64,000 bases of DNA from Bradyrhizobium semiaridum (GCF_020329505.1 NZ_JAGKJJ010000036.1:22618-86617), one strand, 5' to 3'. Shown: positions 26,040 through 34,417, numbered from the stretch's first letter. The notes: generated by a model from the letters alone, not told the origin. Program-made: numbers and translations.

Positions 26040-27224
26040 TCAGGCTCCCGGCAAATCCAGGATGCGCTTGGCGACGATGCCGAGCATCACCTCTGAGGTG
26101 CCGCCCTCGATCGAATTGGCCTTGGTGCGCAGCCAGGCGCGCGGGCGGGCGCCGCCTTTGGAGCGTTCGCTTTCCCACTCCAGCGCGTCGATGCCGCCGG
26201 CCGACATCAGGATCTCGTGGCGGCGCTTGTTGAGCTCGGTGCCGTAATATTTCATCGCCGAGGAAAACGCCGGATGCGACTGCCCGGCCTTGGCGAGATC
26301 GACCGCGCGCTCAGCGGCCGCGGCAAGCGCGGCCTCGTCGACCTCGAAGCTTGCGATCTGGCTGCGCAGCTGTGCGTCGTCGAGCTTGCCCTGCGCATCG
26401 GTGCCGATCGAATCCGCCGCGATCTGGCCGAGCGGACGGCCGACGCCACGCTCGCCCATGCCCGAGATCATCGCACGCTCGTGCTGCAGCAGATACTTTG
26501 CGACATCCCAGCCGCGGTTGACGGTGCCGACGACATGCGATTTCGGCACCCGGACATTGTCGAAGAAGGTCTCGCAGAACGGCGAATAGCCGGAGATCAG
26601 CAGGATCGGCTTGGTCGATACGCCCTTCGAGGTCATGTCGAACAGGATGAAACTGATGCCGTCGTGCTTCTTCGCCGCCGGGTCGGTGCGCACCAGGCAG
26701 AAAATCCAGTCGGCGTAGTTGGCATAGGACGTCCAGATCTTCTGGCCGTTGATGATGTAGTCGTCGCCGTCGCTGACCGCGCGCGTCTGCAGCGAGGCGA
26801 GGTCGGAGCCGGCATTCGGCTCGGAATAGCCCTGGCACCAGCGGATCAGGCCCGCCGTGATCTTCGGCAGATGCTCCCGCTTCTGCTCTTCGGTGCCGTA
26901 TTTCAACAGCGCCGGCCCGAGCATCGAAATGCCGAACGAGGTCAGCGGCGCCCGCGCGCCGATCGCGGCCATTTCCTGGCGCACGATCTTGGCCTCCTCG
27001 GCATCGAGGCCGCCGCCGCCATATTCCTTCGGCCAGTGCGGCACGGTCCAGCCCTTGTCGCGCATCCGCTCGAACCAGACGCGCTGCGCTTCGGAGGAGA
27101 ATGTCGCGTTGCGGCCGCCCCAGAAGGTGTCGCCGTCGGAGGTCATCGGCTTGCGCATCTCCGGCGGGCAGTTCTGCTCCAGCCAGGCGCGGGTCTCACT
27201 GCGGAATGTCTCGAGGTCAGCCAT
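26040..27224 (-). CDS. acyl-CoA dehydrogenase family protein (2)
   Basis: This 394-residue flavoenzyme has the N-terminal helical domain (FRSETRAWLEQNCPPEMRK) and the middle-domain motifs WCQGYSEPNAGSDLASL near residue 128 and IINGQKIWTSYANYADW near 155. The C-terminal SIEGGTSEVMLGIVAKRIL is typical of the FadE17/IpdE-like branch, which oxidises bulky acyl-CoAs. The other dehydrogenase gene follows after ~150 bp containing a repeat. Together they may form one alpha2beta2 enzyme (inference). A divergent carboxymuconolactone-decarboxylase-like gene lies upstream. Confidence 0.9.
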   Translation of the reverse strand: MADLETFRSETRAWLEQNCPPEMRKPMTSDGDTFWGGRNATFSSEAQRVWFERMRDKGWTVPHWPKEYGGGGLDAEEAKIVRQEMAAIGARAPLTSFGISMLGPALLKYGTEEQKREHLPKITAGLIRWCQGYSEPNAGSDLASLQTRAVSDGDDYIINGQKIWTSYANYADWIFCLVRTDPAAKKHDGISFILFDMTSKGVSTKPILLISGYSPFCETFFDNVRVPKSHVVGTVNRGWDVAKYLLQHERAMISGMGERGVGRPLGQIAADSIGTDAQGKLDDAQLRSQIASFEVDEAALAAAAERAVDLAKAGQSHPAFSSAMKYYGTELNKRRHEILMSAGGIDALEWESERSKGGARPRAWLRTKANSIEGGTSEVMLGIVAKRILDLPGA

Positions 27225-27388
27225 GTACGTTTCCGGTCATATCAGACGAATTGAAATCGACCTTAGCCACCACACCGTGGAATTCAATATGTCTCGCGGC
27301 CGCGCCATGCTCTGACGGCGGTGGTCAGGCTGCATGATCGGGTGTATCGCGAGACAGGGTAACAATTGAAAAACAAGAGGAAACGGAC

Positions 27389-27934
27389 ATGCGGCTCAAG
27401 CTGCTTTCGCCTAGCGAAATGAACGCCGCCCAAAAAGAAACCTACGACGAATCGATCGCCGGCAAACGCGGCGCGCCGCCGGCGCCGATGATGGCCTGGC
27501 TCAACAGCCCGGAGATGGCGCGGCACGCCACGCGGCTCGGCGAGGTGCTGCGCTTCGACACGGTGTTTCCCCCAAAGCTGTCGGAAATCGCGATCCTCGT
27601 CACGGCGCGGCACTGGACCGCGCATTACGAATGGTACGCCCACAAGCGGCTCGCCCTGAAGGGCGGCATGGATCCGAAGCTGATCGAGGACATCCGCGTC
27701 CGCCGCACGCCTGTTTTCGACGACCCCAGGGCGAAGATGATCTATGACGTCGCCAAGGCGCTGCACGAGGGGCACGGCCTGCCGAAGCCGCTCTACGACG
27801 AGGCGGTCGAGGTGCTGAGCCTGCGCGGCGTGGTCGAGATCATCGGCCTATGCGGCTACTACACGATGGTGTCGATGACGCTGAACACGTTCGAATTCGA
27901 GCTGCCCGGCGGCGAGCTGTCGGAGCTCGGCTGA
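27389..27934 (+). CDS. carboxymuconolactone decarboxylase-like (AhpD-fold) protein
   Basis: This is a 181-residue all-helical protein. The core helix SEIAILVTARHWTAHYEWYAHKRLALKGG is typical of the CMD family, and the protein lacks the CxxC pair of true AhpD peroxidase partners. Members act on lactone intermediates of aromatic degradation or are of unknown function. An AGAGG site precedes the ATG. It is divergent from the acyl-CoA dehydrogenase pair and followed by a VOC-family gene, a setting that suggests catabolism of an aromatic or cyclic compound, which remains inference. Confidence 0.85.
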   Translation: MRLKLLSPSEMNAAQKETYDESIAGKRGAPPAPMMAWLNSPEMARHATRLGEVLRFDTVFPPKLSEIAILVTARHWTAHYEWYAHKRLALKGGMDPKLIEDIRVRRTPVFDDPRAKMIYDVAKALHEGHGLPKPLYDEAVEVLSLRGVVEIIGLCGYYTMVSMTLNTFEFELPGGELSELG

Positions 27935-27946
27935 TATCTTCTCCCT

Positions 27947-27966
27947 CTCCCCGTTCTTACGGGGAG
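27947..27966. terminator. hairpin after the CMD-like gene
   Basis: The stem CTCCCCGT/ACGGGGAG with loop TCTT lies 13 bp after the stop. It resembles a half-unit of the class 3 repeats (GAAGCGGAGCGAGG follows). There is no T-run, so it is only a terminator candidate. Confidence 0.5.
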
Positions 27967-28083
27967 AAGCGGAGCGAGGCTGGCGGCGCCGCCGCCGGAA
28001 ACGATGTGTTTCGGAACTGATCGGTGTTCGATCCCCAAACCGAGGTTTAGATTGCGGTTTAGAGAAAACAATGGAGCCAGGGC

Positions 28084-28578
28084 ATGCCGCAAAATCCTCC
28101 CATCATCGCGGGCACGCGGATCGGGCATGTCCATCTCAAGGTCGCCGATCTCGACCGCGCGCTCGGCTTCTATTGCGGCGTGCTCGGCTTCGAGCTGCAG
28201 CAGCGGCTCGGCTCGGGCGCGGCGTTCATCGCGGCCGGCGGCTATCACCACCACATCGGCCTCAACACCTGGGAGAGCAAAGGCGGCCATCCGCCGCCGC
28301 CGGGCACCACCGGCCTGTTCCACACCGCGATCGTCTATCCGACCCGCCCGGCTCTCGCCGATGCGCTGCATCGGGTGCTGTCGGCCGGCATCCAGCTCGA
28401 CGGCGCCAGCGACCACGGCGTCAGCCAGGCGCTGTATCTGCGCGACCCCGACGAGAACGGCGTCGAGCTGTATTGGGATCGCCCTGAAGCGGAATGGCCG
28501 CGCGATGGCGACGGCAAGCTCGCGATGTTCACGCGGCGGCTCGATCTCGATGATCTCATGAAGCAGCGGGTGACCTAA
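28084..28578 (+). CDS. VOC (glyoxalase/dioxygenase fold) protein
   Basis: This 164-residue protein contains two beta-alpha-beta-beta-beta modules of the vicinal oxygen chelate fold. The metal ligands expected by position are His in GHVHLKV, His in YHHHIGLNTW, and Glu in ENGVELYWDRP. The GVSQALYLRDPDENGVELYWDRP stretch is close to CatE-like extradiol dioxygenases, but one fold unit alone does not define the reaction. It lies 150 bp after the CMD-like gene in the same direction. Confidence 0.85.
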   Translation: MPQNPPIIAGTRIGHVHLKVADLDRALGFYCGVLGFELQQRLGSGAAFIAAGGYHHHIGLNTWESKGGHPPPPGTTGLFHTAIVYPTRPALADALHRVLSAGIQLDGASDHGVSQALYLRDPDENGVELYWDRPEAEWPRDGDGKLAMFTRRLDLDDLMKQRVT

Positions 28579-28582
28579 TTCC

Positions 28583-28667
28583 GTAGCCCGGATGTGCGCA
28601 GCGCAATCCAGGATCTCTCCGCCGGGCGAGACTGCCCCCGGATTACGCTTCGCTCCATCCGGGCTAC
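28583..28667. repeat. class 2 repeat (GTAGCCCGGATG inverted ends), copy A
   Basis: The ends are GTAGCCCGGATG and CATCCGGGCTAC with a partly complementary middle. The right arm supplies the TAG stop codon of the leftward MFS gene at 28664-28666. Other copies: 39348-39402 (left half only) and 51043-51128. Confidence 0.85.
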
Positions 28668-29881
28668 AATCGTCTCCGGACCATGATCGTCACGGCGGCG
28701 ATCAGCTCGAGGCCGATGCAGCCGTAGAACGGCAGCGCGTAGCTGCCGGAGAGATCGCGCAGCAGGCCGACCACGCCGGGGCCGAACGCATAGGTGATCT
28801 GGTTGATCGCCGTGATCAGGCTGACCAGCACGCCGAACGCCCGCGGATCGAACTCGCGTTGCACGATCAGCGCCGGCAGCGTGATCAGATTGCCGACCGA
28901 GAAACCGAACAGCGCGCAGGCCGCGATCTGCGCGATGTCGTTGTGCACGTTGATGATGACGGCAAGCGCGACCGCCTGGCTGGCAAACGACAGCGCCGAG
29001 GCCAGCCGCTGGTTGAGCCGGTCGATGACGAAGGAGAACGAGACGCGGCCGACCACGGCCATCGCGGTCAGCAGCGCCATCGCCACCGTGGCGCGCTCGC
29101 GGCCGATCACCTGGTCGAGATAGGCGATCAGATGCACGATGAAGCCGACCTGGGCGAACAGCACCAACGCGAAGGCCACCGAGACCGAGAGGAAGCTGAC
29201 GTCGCGCAGCGCCCGCGCGCGCACCTGCGTCGCCGACGGCGCGTCGGCGGCGGCCGCCGTCACCGCGTGCAGATGCGCCGGCGGCCGGCCGACGAAGAGC
29301 ACGATCACCGGCACCATCACTACGACCAGCAGCACCGCGGCGGCGATCATCGCACCGGAGAAGCCGAAGGCGCCGATTCCCGCGACCAGCAGCGGTACGC
29401 CGACGATGCCGCCGAAGCTGGCGCCGTTCAGCGCCAGGCTGATCGCCATGCCGCGTTTCTTGTCGAACCACAGGCCGAGCGTGTTGGTGATGATGCCGAG
29501 GCTGGTGCCGGCCCAGCCGAACGCCAGCAGCGCGTTGGCGAGATAAAGCTGCCAGGGCTCGCGCACCTCGCCGATCGCGACCGCTGCAACCGCCATCGCA
29601 AACGTGCCGGCGATCAGGCAGCTGCGCGCACCGAACGCCCGGATCGCCTCGCTGACGAAGGCGACCAGCGCCGCACCGAACAGATAGAAGAACGTCGTGC
29701 CCGACGAGATCAGCGAGGCCGGCCAGCCGTGCAGCCGCTGCAGCTCGGCGACGTAGACGCTCTGCCCGTAGAAGCCGAGGCCCCAGCCGAAGGTCGCCAG
29801 CAGGAAGCAGACGACGACGATGCGCCAGCCCTCGTAGCGCAGTGTCGCTTCGTCATTCGGGGAGGATGAGGATGCGTCCAT
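28664..29881 (-). CDS. MFS transporter (1)
   Basis: This 405-residue protein has 12 predicted helices in two halves. The first begins WRIVVVCFLLATFGWGLGFYGQSVYV and the second follows a polar loop (residues ~200-225, AHLHAVTAAAADAPSATQ). It resembles the oxalate/formate or monocarboxylate-type MFS carriers, but the substrate cannot be read from sequence. The last codons and the TAG stop overlap the inverted arm of a repeat, so the natural C-terminus may have been altered. A second MFS gene lies 120 bp upstream on the same strand. Confidence 0.9.
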   Translation of the reverse strand: MDASSSSPNDEATLRYEGWRIVVVCFLLATFGWGLGFYGQSVYVAELQRLHGWPASLISSGTTFFYLFGAALVAFVSEAIRAFGARSCLIAGTFAMAVAAVAIGEVREPWQLYLANALLAFGWAGTSLGIITNTLGLWFDKKRGMAISLALNGASFGGIVGVPLLVAGIGAFGFSGAMIAAAVLLVVVMVPVIVLFVGRPPAHLHAVTAAAADAPSATQVRARALRDVSFLSVSVAFALVLFAQVGFIVHLIAYLDQVIGRERATVAMALLTAMAVVGRVSFSFVIDRLNQRLASALSFASQAVALAVIINVHNDIAQIAACALFGFSVGNLITLPALIVQREFDPRAFGVLVSLITAINQITYAFGPGVVGLLRDLSGSYALPFYGCIGLELIAAVTIMVRRRL

Positions 29882-29999
29882 TTCTTGCTCTTGCTTCTCA
29901 CATCGTCATGGCCGGACCAATCCGTTCTCACGATGTAAGAAGGCTGGCAAGCCGATCATTTCGATCCGGATCGAAATGTCAGCAGCTGGCAGCAAGAGA

Positions 30000-31244
30000 T
30001 CAGATGCTGGGATCGGGAATCTCGTCCACCGCGCGCAATTTGGCGCGGCGCTGCGCGAATGAGGCGAGCGACAGCACGACGAGGCCGAGCAGCACCGGCG
30101 GGAACACCACCAGGTTCACGGCATTCCAGCCGTAATGCGCGAGCAGCTGGCCGGACGAGAACGAGCCGACCGCCATCATGCCGAACACCAGGAAATCGTT
30201 GAACGCCTGCACCTTGTTGCGCTCCTGCGGCCGGTGCGTTTCCAGCACCAGCGCTGAGGCGCCGACGAAGGCGAAGTTCCAGCCGACCCCGAGCACGACC
30301 AGCGTCGCCCAGAAGTGCGGCGCCGTGATGCCGGACAGCCCGATCATCGCGGCGACCGCTTCCAGCGCCAGCCCGAGCGCGACGATGAGCGGCGCGCCGA
30401 ACCGCGCGATCAGCGATCCCGTGAAGAAGCTCGGGCCGTACATCGCGACGATGTGCCACTGAATGCCGAAATTGGAATCGCTGACTGTGAGCCCGCACAT
30501 CTTCATCGCGAGCGGCGCCGAGGTCATCACGAGGTTCATCATCGGATAGGCGATCACGCCGCACAACGCCGCGGCCATGAAGCGCGGCTGCCTTGCGATC
30601 TCGAGCAGCGGACGGCCGCCATGCAGGTCCGCCGCCGCCGGCTTCGGCGCATCGACGCCCGACAGCACGGCCATCGCCACCAGCGCGACCAGCGCCTGCA
30701 TCACAAAGGAGAACGCGAACAGATAGGGCGGCCAGACGTCCATGGTCCACTGCACGAGCTGCGGCCCGAGCACGCCGGCGAACACGCCGCCGGCCATTAC
30801 CCACGACACCGCCTTGGGGCGGAACGCGACGCTGGCGCCATCGGCCGCCGCGAAGCGGTAGGATTGCGCGACCGAGCCATAGAGCCCGCCGAGGAACGTC
30901 GCGGCGCAGAACAGCCAGAACGACGAATGCAGGATCGCCCAGGCACCGAGCGCGCCCGTCAGCGTGCCGCAGAACGTGCCGATGATGAAGGCGGTGCGGC
31001 GGCCATAGGCGCGCGAGATCGCGCCGGTCGGCAGCGTGCCGAGGGCCATCCCGAGCACATACATCGAGAGCGGCACGGTCGCGAGCGAGACTGATGGGGC
31101 CAGCGTCGCGCCGACGATCGAGCCGGTGGCGAAGATCACGGCCGAGTTGGCGCCGGTCAGCGCCTGCGCCGCCGCGAGCCGCCACACATTGCTGCGCGCC
31201 CGCGCGTCGTCGGCGGTCTCGTCGGAAGCAGTCACGTCGATCAT
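30000..31244 (-). CDS. MFS transporter (2), YfcJ/arabinose-efflux-like
   Basis: This 414-residue carrier has a polar N-terminus (residues 1-20) and 12 helices. The loop 2-3 motif is GTLPTGAISRAYGRRTAF, with the GxxxDRxGRR-type charge pattern reduced to RAYGRR. An RPQERNKVQAFNDF region lies between late helices. The two MFS genes are adjacent but share little sequence, so they are not a tandem duplication. The substrate is unknown. Upstream is a repeat-rich 350-bp gap. Confidence 0.88.
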   Translation of the reverse strand: MIDVTASDETADDARARSNVWRLAAAQALTGANSAVIFATGSIVGATLAPSVSLATVPLSMYVLGMALGTLPTGAISRAYGRRTAFIIGTFCGTLTGALGAWAILHSSFWLFCAATFLGGLYGSVAQSYRFAAADGASVAFRPKAVSWVMAGGVFAGVLGPQLVQWTMDVWPPYLFAFSFVMQALVALVAMAVLSGVDAPKPAAADLHGGRPLLEIARQPRFMAAALCGVIAYPMMNLVMTSAPLAMKMCGLTVSDSNFGIQWHIVAMYGPSFFTGSLIARFGAPLIVALGLALEAVAAMIGLSGITAPHFWATLVVLGVGWNFAFVGASALVLETHRPQERNKVQAFNDFLVFGMMAVGSFSSGQLLAHYGWNAVNLVVFPPVLLGLVVLSLASFAQRRAKLRAVDEIPDPSI

Positions 31245-31593
31245 CGGCAGTCCCGCCTGGCAGGCCCCGGCGGGAGCCTCGAATGGCCGGCACTATGGAG
31301 AGCGCATGGGGGCCGATCAACCGACGCAAACGGGCGCAGGCTATGCGGGGAGCGCACGGTGGCTCGCATTGCCGGTCCCGTCATCCTGAGAGGGTGACGG
31401 TCATGGAGTTCGCGCGCGGCGCGGCGAGAAGGAACGAGCCGTCCACTCTGTCATTCCGGGGCTCGCGAAGCGAGAGCCCGGAATCCATTCATCGTCAGAA
31501 CGTGCGGCCTGATGGATTCCGGGCTCGCGCCAAGAGGCGAGCCCTCAGGTGCGCATTGGGCACGGGGAATGACAGAGAGAAACGACTGCGCTC
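31245..31593. other. 349-bp gap filled largely by a repeat
   Basis: This is the upstream region of MFS gene 2 plus a 124-bp palindromic element (31450-31573). I looked for a HicA toxin downstream of hicB here and found no frame with its short KGSHH-like core. Confidence 0.6.
31450..31573. repeat. 124-bp palindromic element with GTCATTCC/GGAATGAC ends
   Basis: The terminal GTCATTCC and GGAATGAC are inverted. Two internal stems, GGCTCGCgaaGCGAGAGCC and GGGCTCGCgccaagaGGCGAGCCC, are nested within. It lies immediately downstream of the hicB stop and is similar in size to the 121-bp class 1 elements but differs in sequence. Confidence 0.75.
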
Positions 31594-32088
31594 CTATCGC
31601 GCCTTCCTCCCCGGCCGCTTCTCGGCGCGGATCGTGCCGGTCTTGTGCACCTTGGAGCGCGGGCCGATCGGGGCACCGCGCGGATAGCCGCCGGGCCATT
31701 CCAGCGCGAGCGAGCTGGCGAAGCCGAAGAAGCTGGAGCGGCTCATGCCGAGCTCGGCGGCGCGCTTGTCGATCCGCGCGATCAGGCTTTTCGGCAAATA
31801 AACGTTGACGCGCTCGGAAGGATCGGGCGGATCGACGCCGACGATGAAATAGGCCGCGACGTCGGAGCCCTTGGGCGGCACGATCCGTTCGATCGGCGTC
31901 GGCTCCGGCAGCACGCGCCCCTGCTCGACCCAGCCGTCGACAGCCTGCGCCAGCGCGCGCTCGGCACGCTCGATCGCCTCCTCCTGCGATTTGCCGCCGG
32001 CCACGCAGCCGGGGAAATCGGGAAACCAGGCGCCGAAAGCGCCGCGGGACCCGCGCTCCAGCACTGCCGGATAAAGCCGCTTCTTCAT
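31594..32088 (-). CDS. HicB-type antitoxin, orphan
   Basis: This is a 164-residue protein. Residues 1-60 form the partial RNase-H-like HicB fold (VLERGSRGAFGAWFPDFPGCVAGGKSQEEAI), and residues ~92-130 form a ribbon-helix-helix DNA-binding unit (ERVNVYLPKSLIARIDKRAAELGMSRSSFF). The basic tail is GPRSKVHKTGTIRAEKRPGRKAR. HicB normally inhibits the HicA mRNA interferase and represses the operon. I see no hicA on either side. It has its own strong promoter with palindromes at 32111-32147. It may be a solitary regulator or a defence against HicA toxins encoded elsewhere. Confidence 0.87.
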   Translation of the reverse strand: MKKRLYPAVLERGSRGAFGAWFPDFPGCVAGGKSQEEAIERAERALAQAVDGWVEQGRVLPEPTPIERIVPPKGSDVAAYFIVGVDPPDPSERVNVYLPKSLIARIDKRAAELGMSRSSFFGFASSLALEWPGGYPRGAPIGPRSKVHKTGTIRAEKRPGRKAR

Positions 32089-32110
32089 TCTGGCCTCCGT
32101 ATCCGCGAGT

Positions 32111-32147
32111 ATGCTATTTCACATACCTAGGTGTGTCAAATGACACA
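32111..32147 (-). promoter_or_regulatory. hicB promoter with two overlapping palindromic operators
   Basis: On the minus strand a perfect -35 (TTGACA, 32134-32139) and a -10 (TAGCAT, 32111-32116) are separated by 17 bp. The perfect palindrome TGTGTCA-AA-TGACACA (32132-32147) covers the -35, and the near-perfect ACATACCTAGGTGTGT (32121-32136) lies in the spacer. Ribbon-helix-helix repressors typically bind such paired sites, so autorepression by HicB is the likely reading. Confidence 0.78.
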
Positions 32148-32336
32148 TCATCGGGGCAGCAGGAGAACCGCAAATGGACCGGCAAGCCGAACTCCGCATC
32201 ATGACGGCTGGGACAGGAGAACAAGCGCTTGCTGAAGCCTTCGCCCACCGCGGCTGCCAGAGGTGACACGGACCTAGCGCGTTTCAGATATTTCCGACGA
32301 GCGCTGCCGGCTGCGCGGCAGCGGGTGGCGCCTCGC

Positions 32337-33026
32337 CTACGACTGAGCAACATCCTTGCGGACGAACATCAGGATCATGTTGTTGGCCGGCATCTCGAAG
32401 GTCTCGGCCAGTCGCAGGCCGACGCTGTCGGCCAGTGCCTGTAGATCGGCGATGTCGCGGACGCCCCACTCCGGATCGCGCTCGCGCAAGGAAGTGTCGA
32501 ACACGGCGTTGCTCAGCGCGGTGTGCTTGCCGTCACGCTTGAACGGGCCGTAGAGGAACAGCCGCCCGTCGGCGCGCAGATGCCGCACCGCGCCGGCGAA
32601 CAGGCCCTCGGCGACGCGCCACGGCGCGATGTGAACGACATTGGCGCAAAAGATCGCCAGCAGTTTGTCCGGACCTTTGCCGTCCGGCGGTGCCGGCGAC
32701 CACGCCGGATCGGACAGATCGATCGGCTGCGGCGGCCGGATGTTGGCGAAGCCGGCATGAGCGCGCCAGGCCGCGATGCTGCGCAGATGCGCGGCACTCA
32801 GATCGCTCGGCCACCAGACGATGTCGGGCGTATGACCGGCAAAATAGACGACATGCTGGCCGGTGCCGCTGCCGGCCTCCAGCACGTCGCCGGACCGGCC
32901 GGCGAGGAAATCCTTCAGGACCGCCCAGATCGGCCGATGGTTGCGATGGAACGCAGCCGCATCGAGCCGCCCATCCGGCTCAACGGGGCTGCCGTCCTTG
33001 CCGAACTCCACGACGAACTCTGCCAC
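32337..33026 (-). CDS. DUF938 family SAM-dependent methyltransferase
   Basis: This 229-residue Rossmann methyltransferase carries the SAM-binding motif I VLEAGSGTGQHVVYFA near residues 48-63. It has the DUF938 features HRNHRPIW (residues ~27-34), IVWWPSD and FLYGPFKRDGKHTA near 155-170. The C-terminal EMPANNMILMFVRK is also typical. The reaction is not known for the family. It is transcribed leftwards, probably alone; hicB lies downstream with its own promoter. A GCTGCC/GGCAGC hairpin follows at about 32300-32325. Confidence 0.87.
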   Translation of the reverse strand: MAEFVVEFGKDGSPVEPDGRLDAAAFHRNHRPIWAVLKDFLAGRSGDVLEAGSGTGQHVVYFAGHTPDIVWWPSDLSAAHLRSIAAWRAHAGFANIRPPQPIDLSDPAWSPAPPDGKGPDKLLAIFCANVVHIAPWRVAEGLFAGAVRHLRADGRLFLYGPFKRDGKHTALSNAVFDTSLRERDPEWGVRDIADLQALADSVGLRLAETFEMPANNMILMFVRKDVAQS

Positions 33027-33348
33027 CGCATTCTCCTGTCAGCCTGTTTGTGGACTCGATCCCAACGGCAAAGTTGGAACCCCGCCCAACATTGTCTGCC
33101 CCGTCATCCTGAGGCGCGAGCCTCTTCGGCGAGCCTCGAAAGATGCACGGCCGCCAGCGGGGCCGTCGACCCTTCGAGGGCCGCTGAAGAAGCGGCCACC
33201 TCAGGGCGACGGATCTGAATGGGCGCACGCGGACATCATTAACCGCCGTCTCGCCAGCCTATTCTCCGCATTGCCAGCCGATGGCCTTTGTGCTTTCCAC
33301 TCTCTATATTGCGATGGGATCATCGAGATTGAAGCCCGGGAAACGTCC
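33027..33348. other. intergenic region between the methyltransferase gene and soxX
   Basis: It includes a 108-bp palindromic repeat (33103-33210) and the presumed sox promoter region. I see no confident promoter hexamers or regulator sites. The soxX frame is open through most of it, but without recognisable protein. Confidence 0.55.
33103..33210. repeat. 108-bp palindromic repeat with GTCATCCTGAGG/CCTCAGGGCGAC ends
   Basis: Inverted ends flank several internal stems (CGAGCCTCttcGGCGAGCCTCG; CGGCCGCcagcGGGGCCG; GGCCGCTGAAGAAGCGGCC). A short related piece occurs near 31384 (GTCATCCTGAG). It lies between the methyltransferase and sox genes. Confidence 0.75.
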
Positions 33349-33696
33349 TTGATCGCCACTTTCTCCAAGCCGGCCGTCCTGCTGGCGCTGCTGGCGGGCG
33401 CCGCGATGGCTGCGCCTGCCAAGGCCCAATCCGCCGCCGAGGGCCAGAAGCTCGCCTTCGACCGCGGCAAGGGCAATTGCCTGACCTGCCATGTGATCAA
33501 GGGCGGCGATCTGCCGGGCACGATCGGCCCCGAGCTGAGCGGCCTCAAGGCGAAATACAGCCGCGACGAGCTGATCGCGATCGTGTCGGACGAAACCACG
33601 CGCAATCCGCAGACCGTGATGCCGCCGTTCGGCCGCAACCGGATCCTGAGCGAGAAGGAGATCAACGCGGTGGTGGATTTCCTGCTGACGCTGTGA
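33349..33696 (+). CDS. soxX: SoxX, c-type cytochrome of the thiosulfate-binding SoxAX complex
   Basis: The start is uncertain. TTG at 33349 (GGGAAA eight bases upstream) gives 115 residues with a signal peptide ending near APAKAQ; no ATG or GTG fits. The mature protein is a mono-heme cytochrome c with CLTCH at residues 44-48 and the distal Met91 in QTVMPPFG. With SoxA it attaches thiosulfate to SoxY in the periplasm. It is the first gene of soxXYZAKB; soxY starts 44 bp after its stop. Confidence 0.87.
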   Translation: MIATFSKPAVLLALLAGAAMAAPAKAQSAAEGQKLAFDRGKGNCLTCHVIKGGDLPGTIGPELSGLKAKYSRDELIAIVSDETTRNPQTVMPPFGRNRILSEKEINAVVDFLLTL

Positions 33697-33740
33697 CGTC
33701 GCAGCGTCGCTTGACGAGTTTTGCGCTTGAGGAGTTTTGC

Positions 33741-34235
33741 ATGAGCATCACGAGCAACGAGTTTTCGCCGACGCGCCGCCTGGTGCTGAAGGGCGCCGGC
33801 ATCGCCGCGCTGATCGGCCTCGGCGCCGTTCCGTTCGATGTTGCGCCGGCGCTCGCCGCCGCCAACGACGCCTATCCGGCGGAGGCGTTCAAGCAGAAGA
33901 GCGAGGCCGACGCGATCAAGGCGCTGTACGGCAAGACCGCGGAACCGTCGGACAGGGTGAAGATGGACGCGCCCGAGATCGCCGAGAACGGCGCCGTGGT
34001 GCCGATCTCCGTCACCACGACGCTGGCGGACGTCACCTCGATCTCGTTCCTGGTCAGCGAGAACCCGATCGCGCTGGTGGCCTCCTACAGGATTCCGGCG
34101 GGCACGCTGCCGAGCGTCGGCAACCGTATCAAGATGGCGAAGACCAGCAATGTGACCGTGCTGGTCGAAGCCGGCGGCAAGCTCTACAGCGCGGTCAAGG
34201 AAATCAAGGTTACCGTCGGCGGCTGCGGCGGCTAG
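33741..34235 (+). CDS. soxY: SoxY, sulfur-substrate carrier protein
   Basis: This is a 164-residue protein with a Tat signal (SPTRRLVLKGAGIAALIG) and the C-terminal swinging arm VGGCGG, whose Cys162 carries the thiosulfate-derived sulfur through the Sox cycle. The ATG at 33741 follows GGAG by 7 bases. It is exported folded as a SoxYZ heterodimer. The next gene, soxZ, is 221 bp away because of an inserted class 3 repeat, unlike the tight yz spacing usual for Sox operons. Confidence 0.95.
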   Translation: MSITSNEFSPTRRLVLKGAGIAALIGLGAVPFDVAPALAAANDAYPAEAFKQKSEADAIKALYGKTAEPSDRVKMDAPEIAENGAVVPISVTTTLADVTSISFLVSENPIALVASYRIPAGTLPSVGNRIKMAKTSNVTVLVEAGGKLYSAVKEIKVTVGGCGG

Positions 34236-34278
34236 CAAACATATGATGAGCCTCGATCGAATCCGCGAACTCACTGTG

Positions 34279-34417
34279 CCCCCTCTCCCGCGCGCGGGGG
34301 AGGGTTGGGGTGGGGGTCTCGCCACAATCGAGAGTCACCAATTGGATAAAACCCCCACCCGGATCGCATCTGTCGATGCGATCCGACCTCCCCCGCAAGC
34401 GGGAGAGGTGAAGCGAG
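34279..34417. repeat. class 3 repeat inside the sox operon, copy B (between soxY and soxZ)
   Basis: CCCTCTCCCGC...GGGGGAGGG opens and CCTCCCCCGCAAGCGGGAGAGG closes the element, with a GGATCGCATC/GATGCGATCC stem in the middle. It is ~140 bp of strongly structured sequence in the soxYZ transcript. Confidence 0.85.

Noticed and set aside
31245..31593. hicA toxin gene downstream of hicB
   Set aside because: No short basic frame with the HicA GSHH core exists on either strand; most of the gap is the 124-bp palindromic element.
32863..33348. Long in-frame N-terminal extension of SoxX
   Set aside because: The frame is open only because it runs through a repeat and the antisense of the methyltransferase gene; the signal peptide marks the true N-terminus near 33349.
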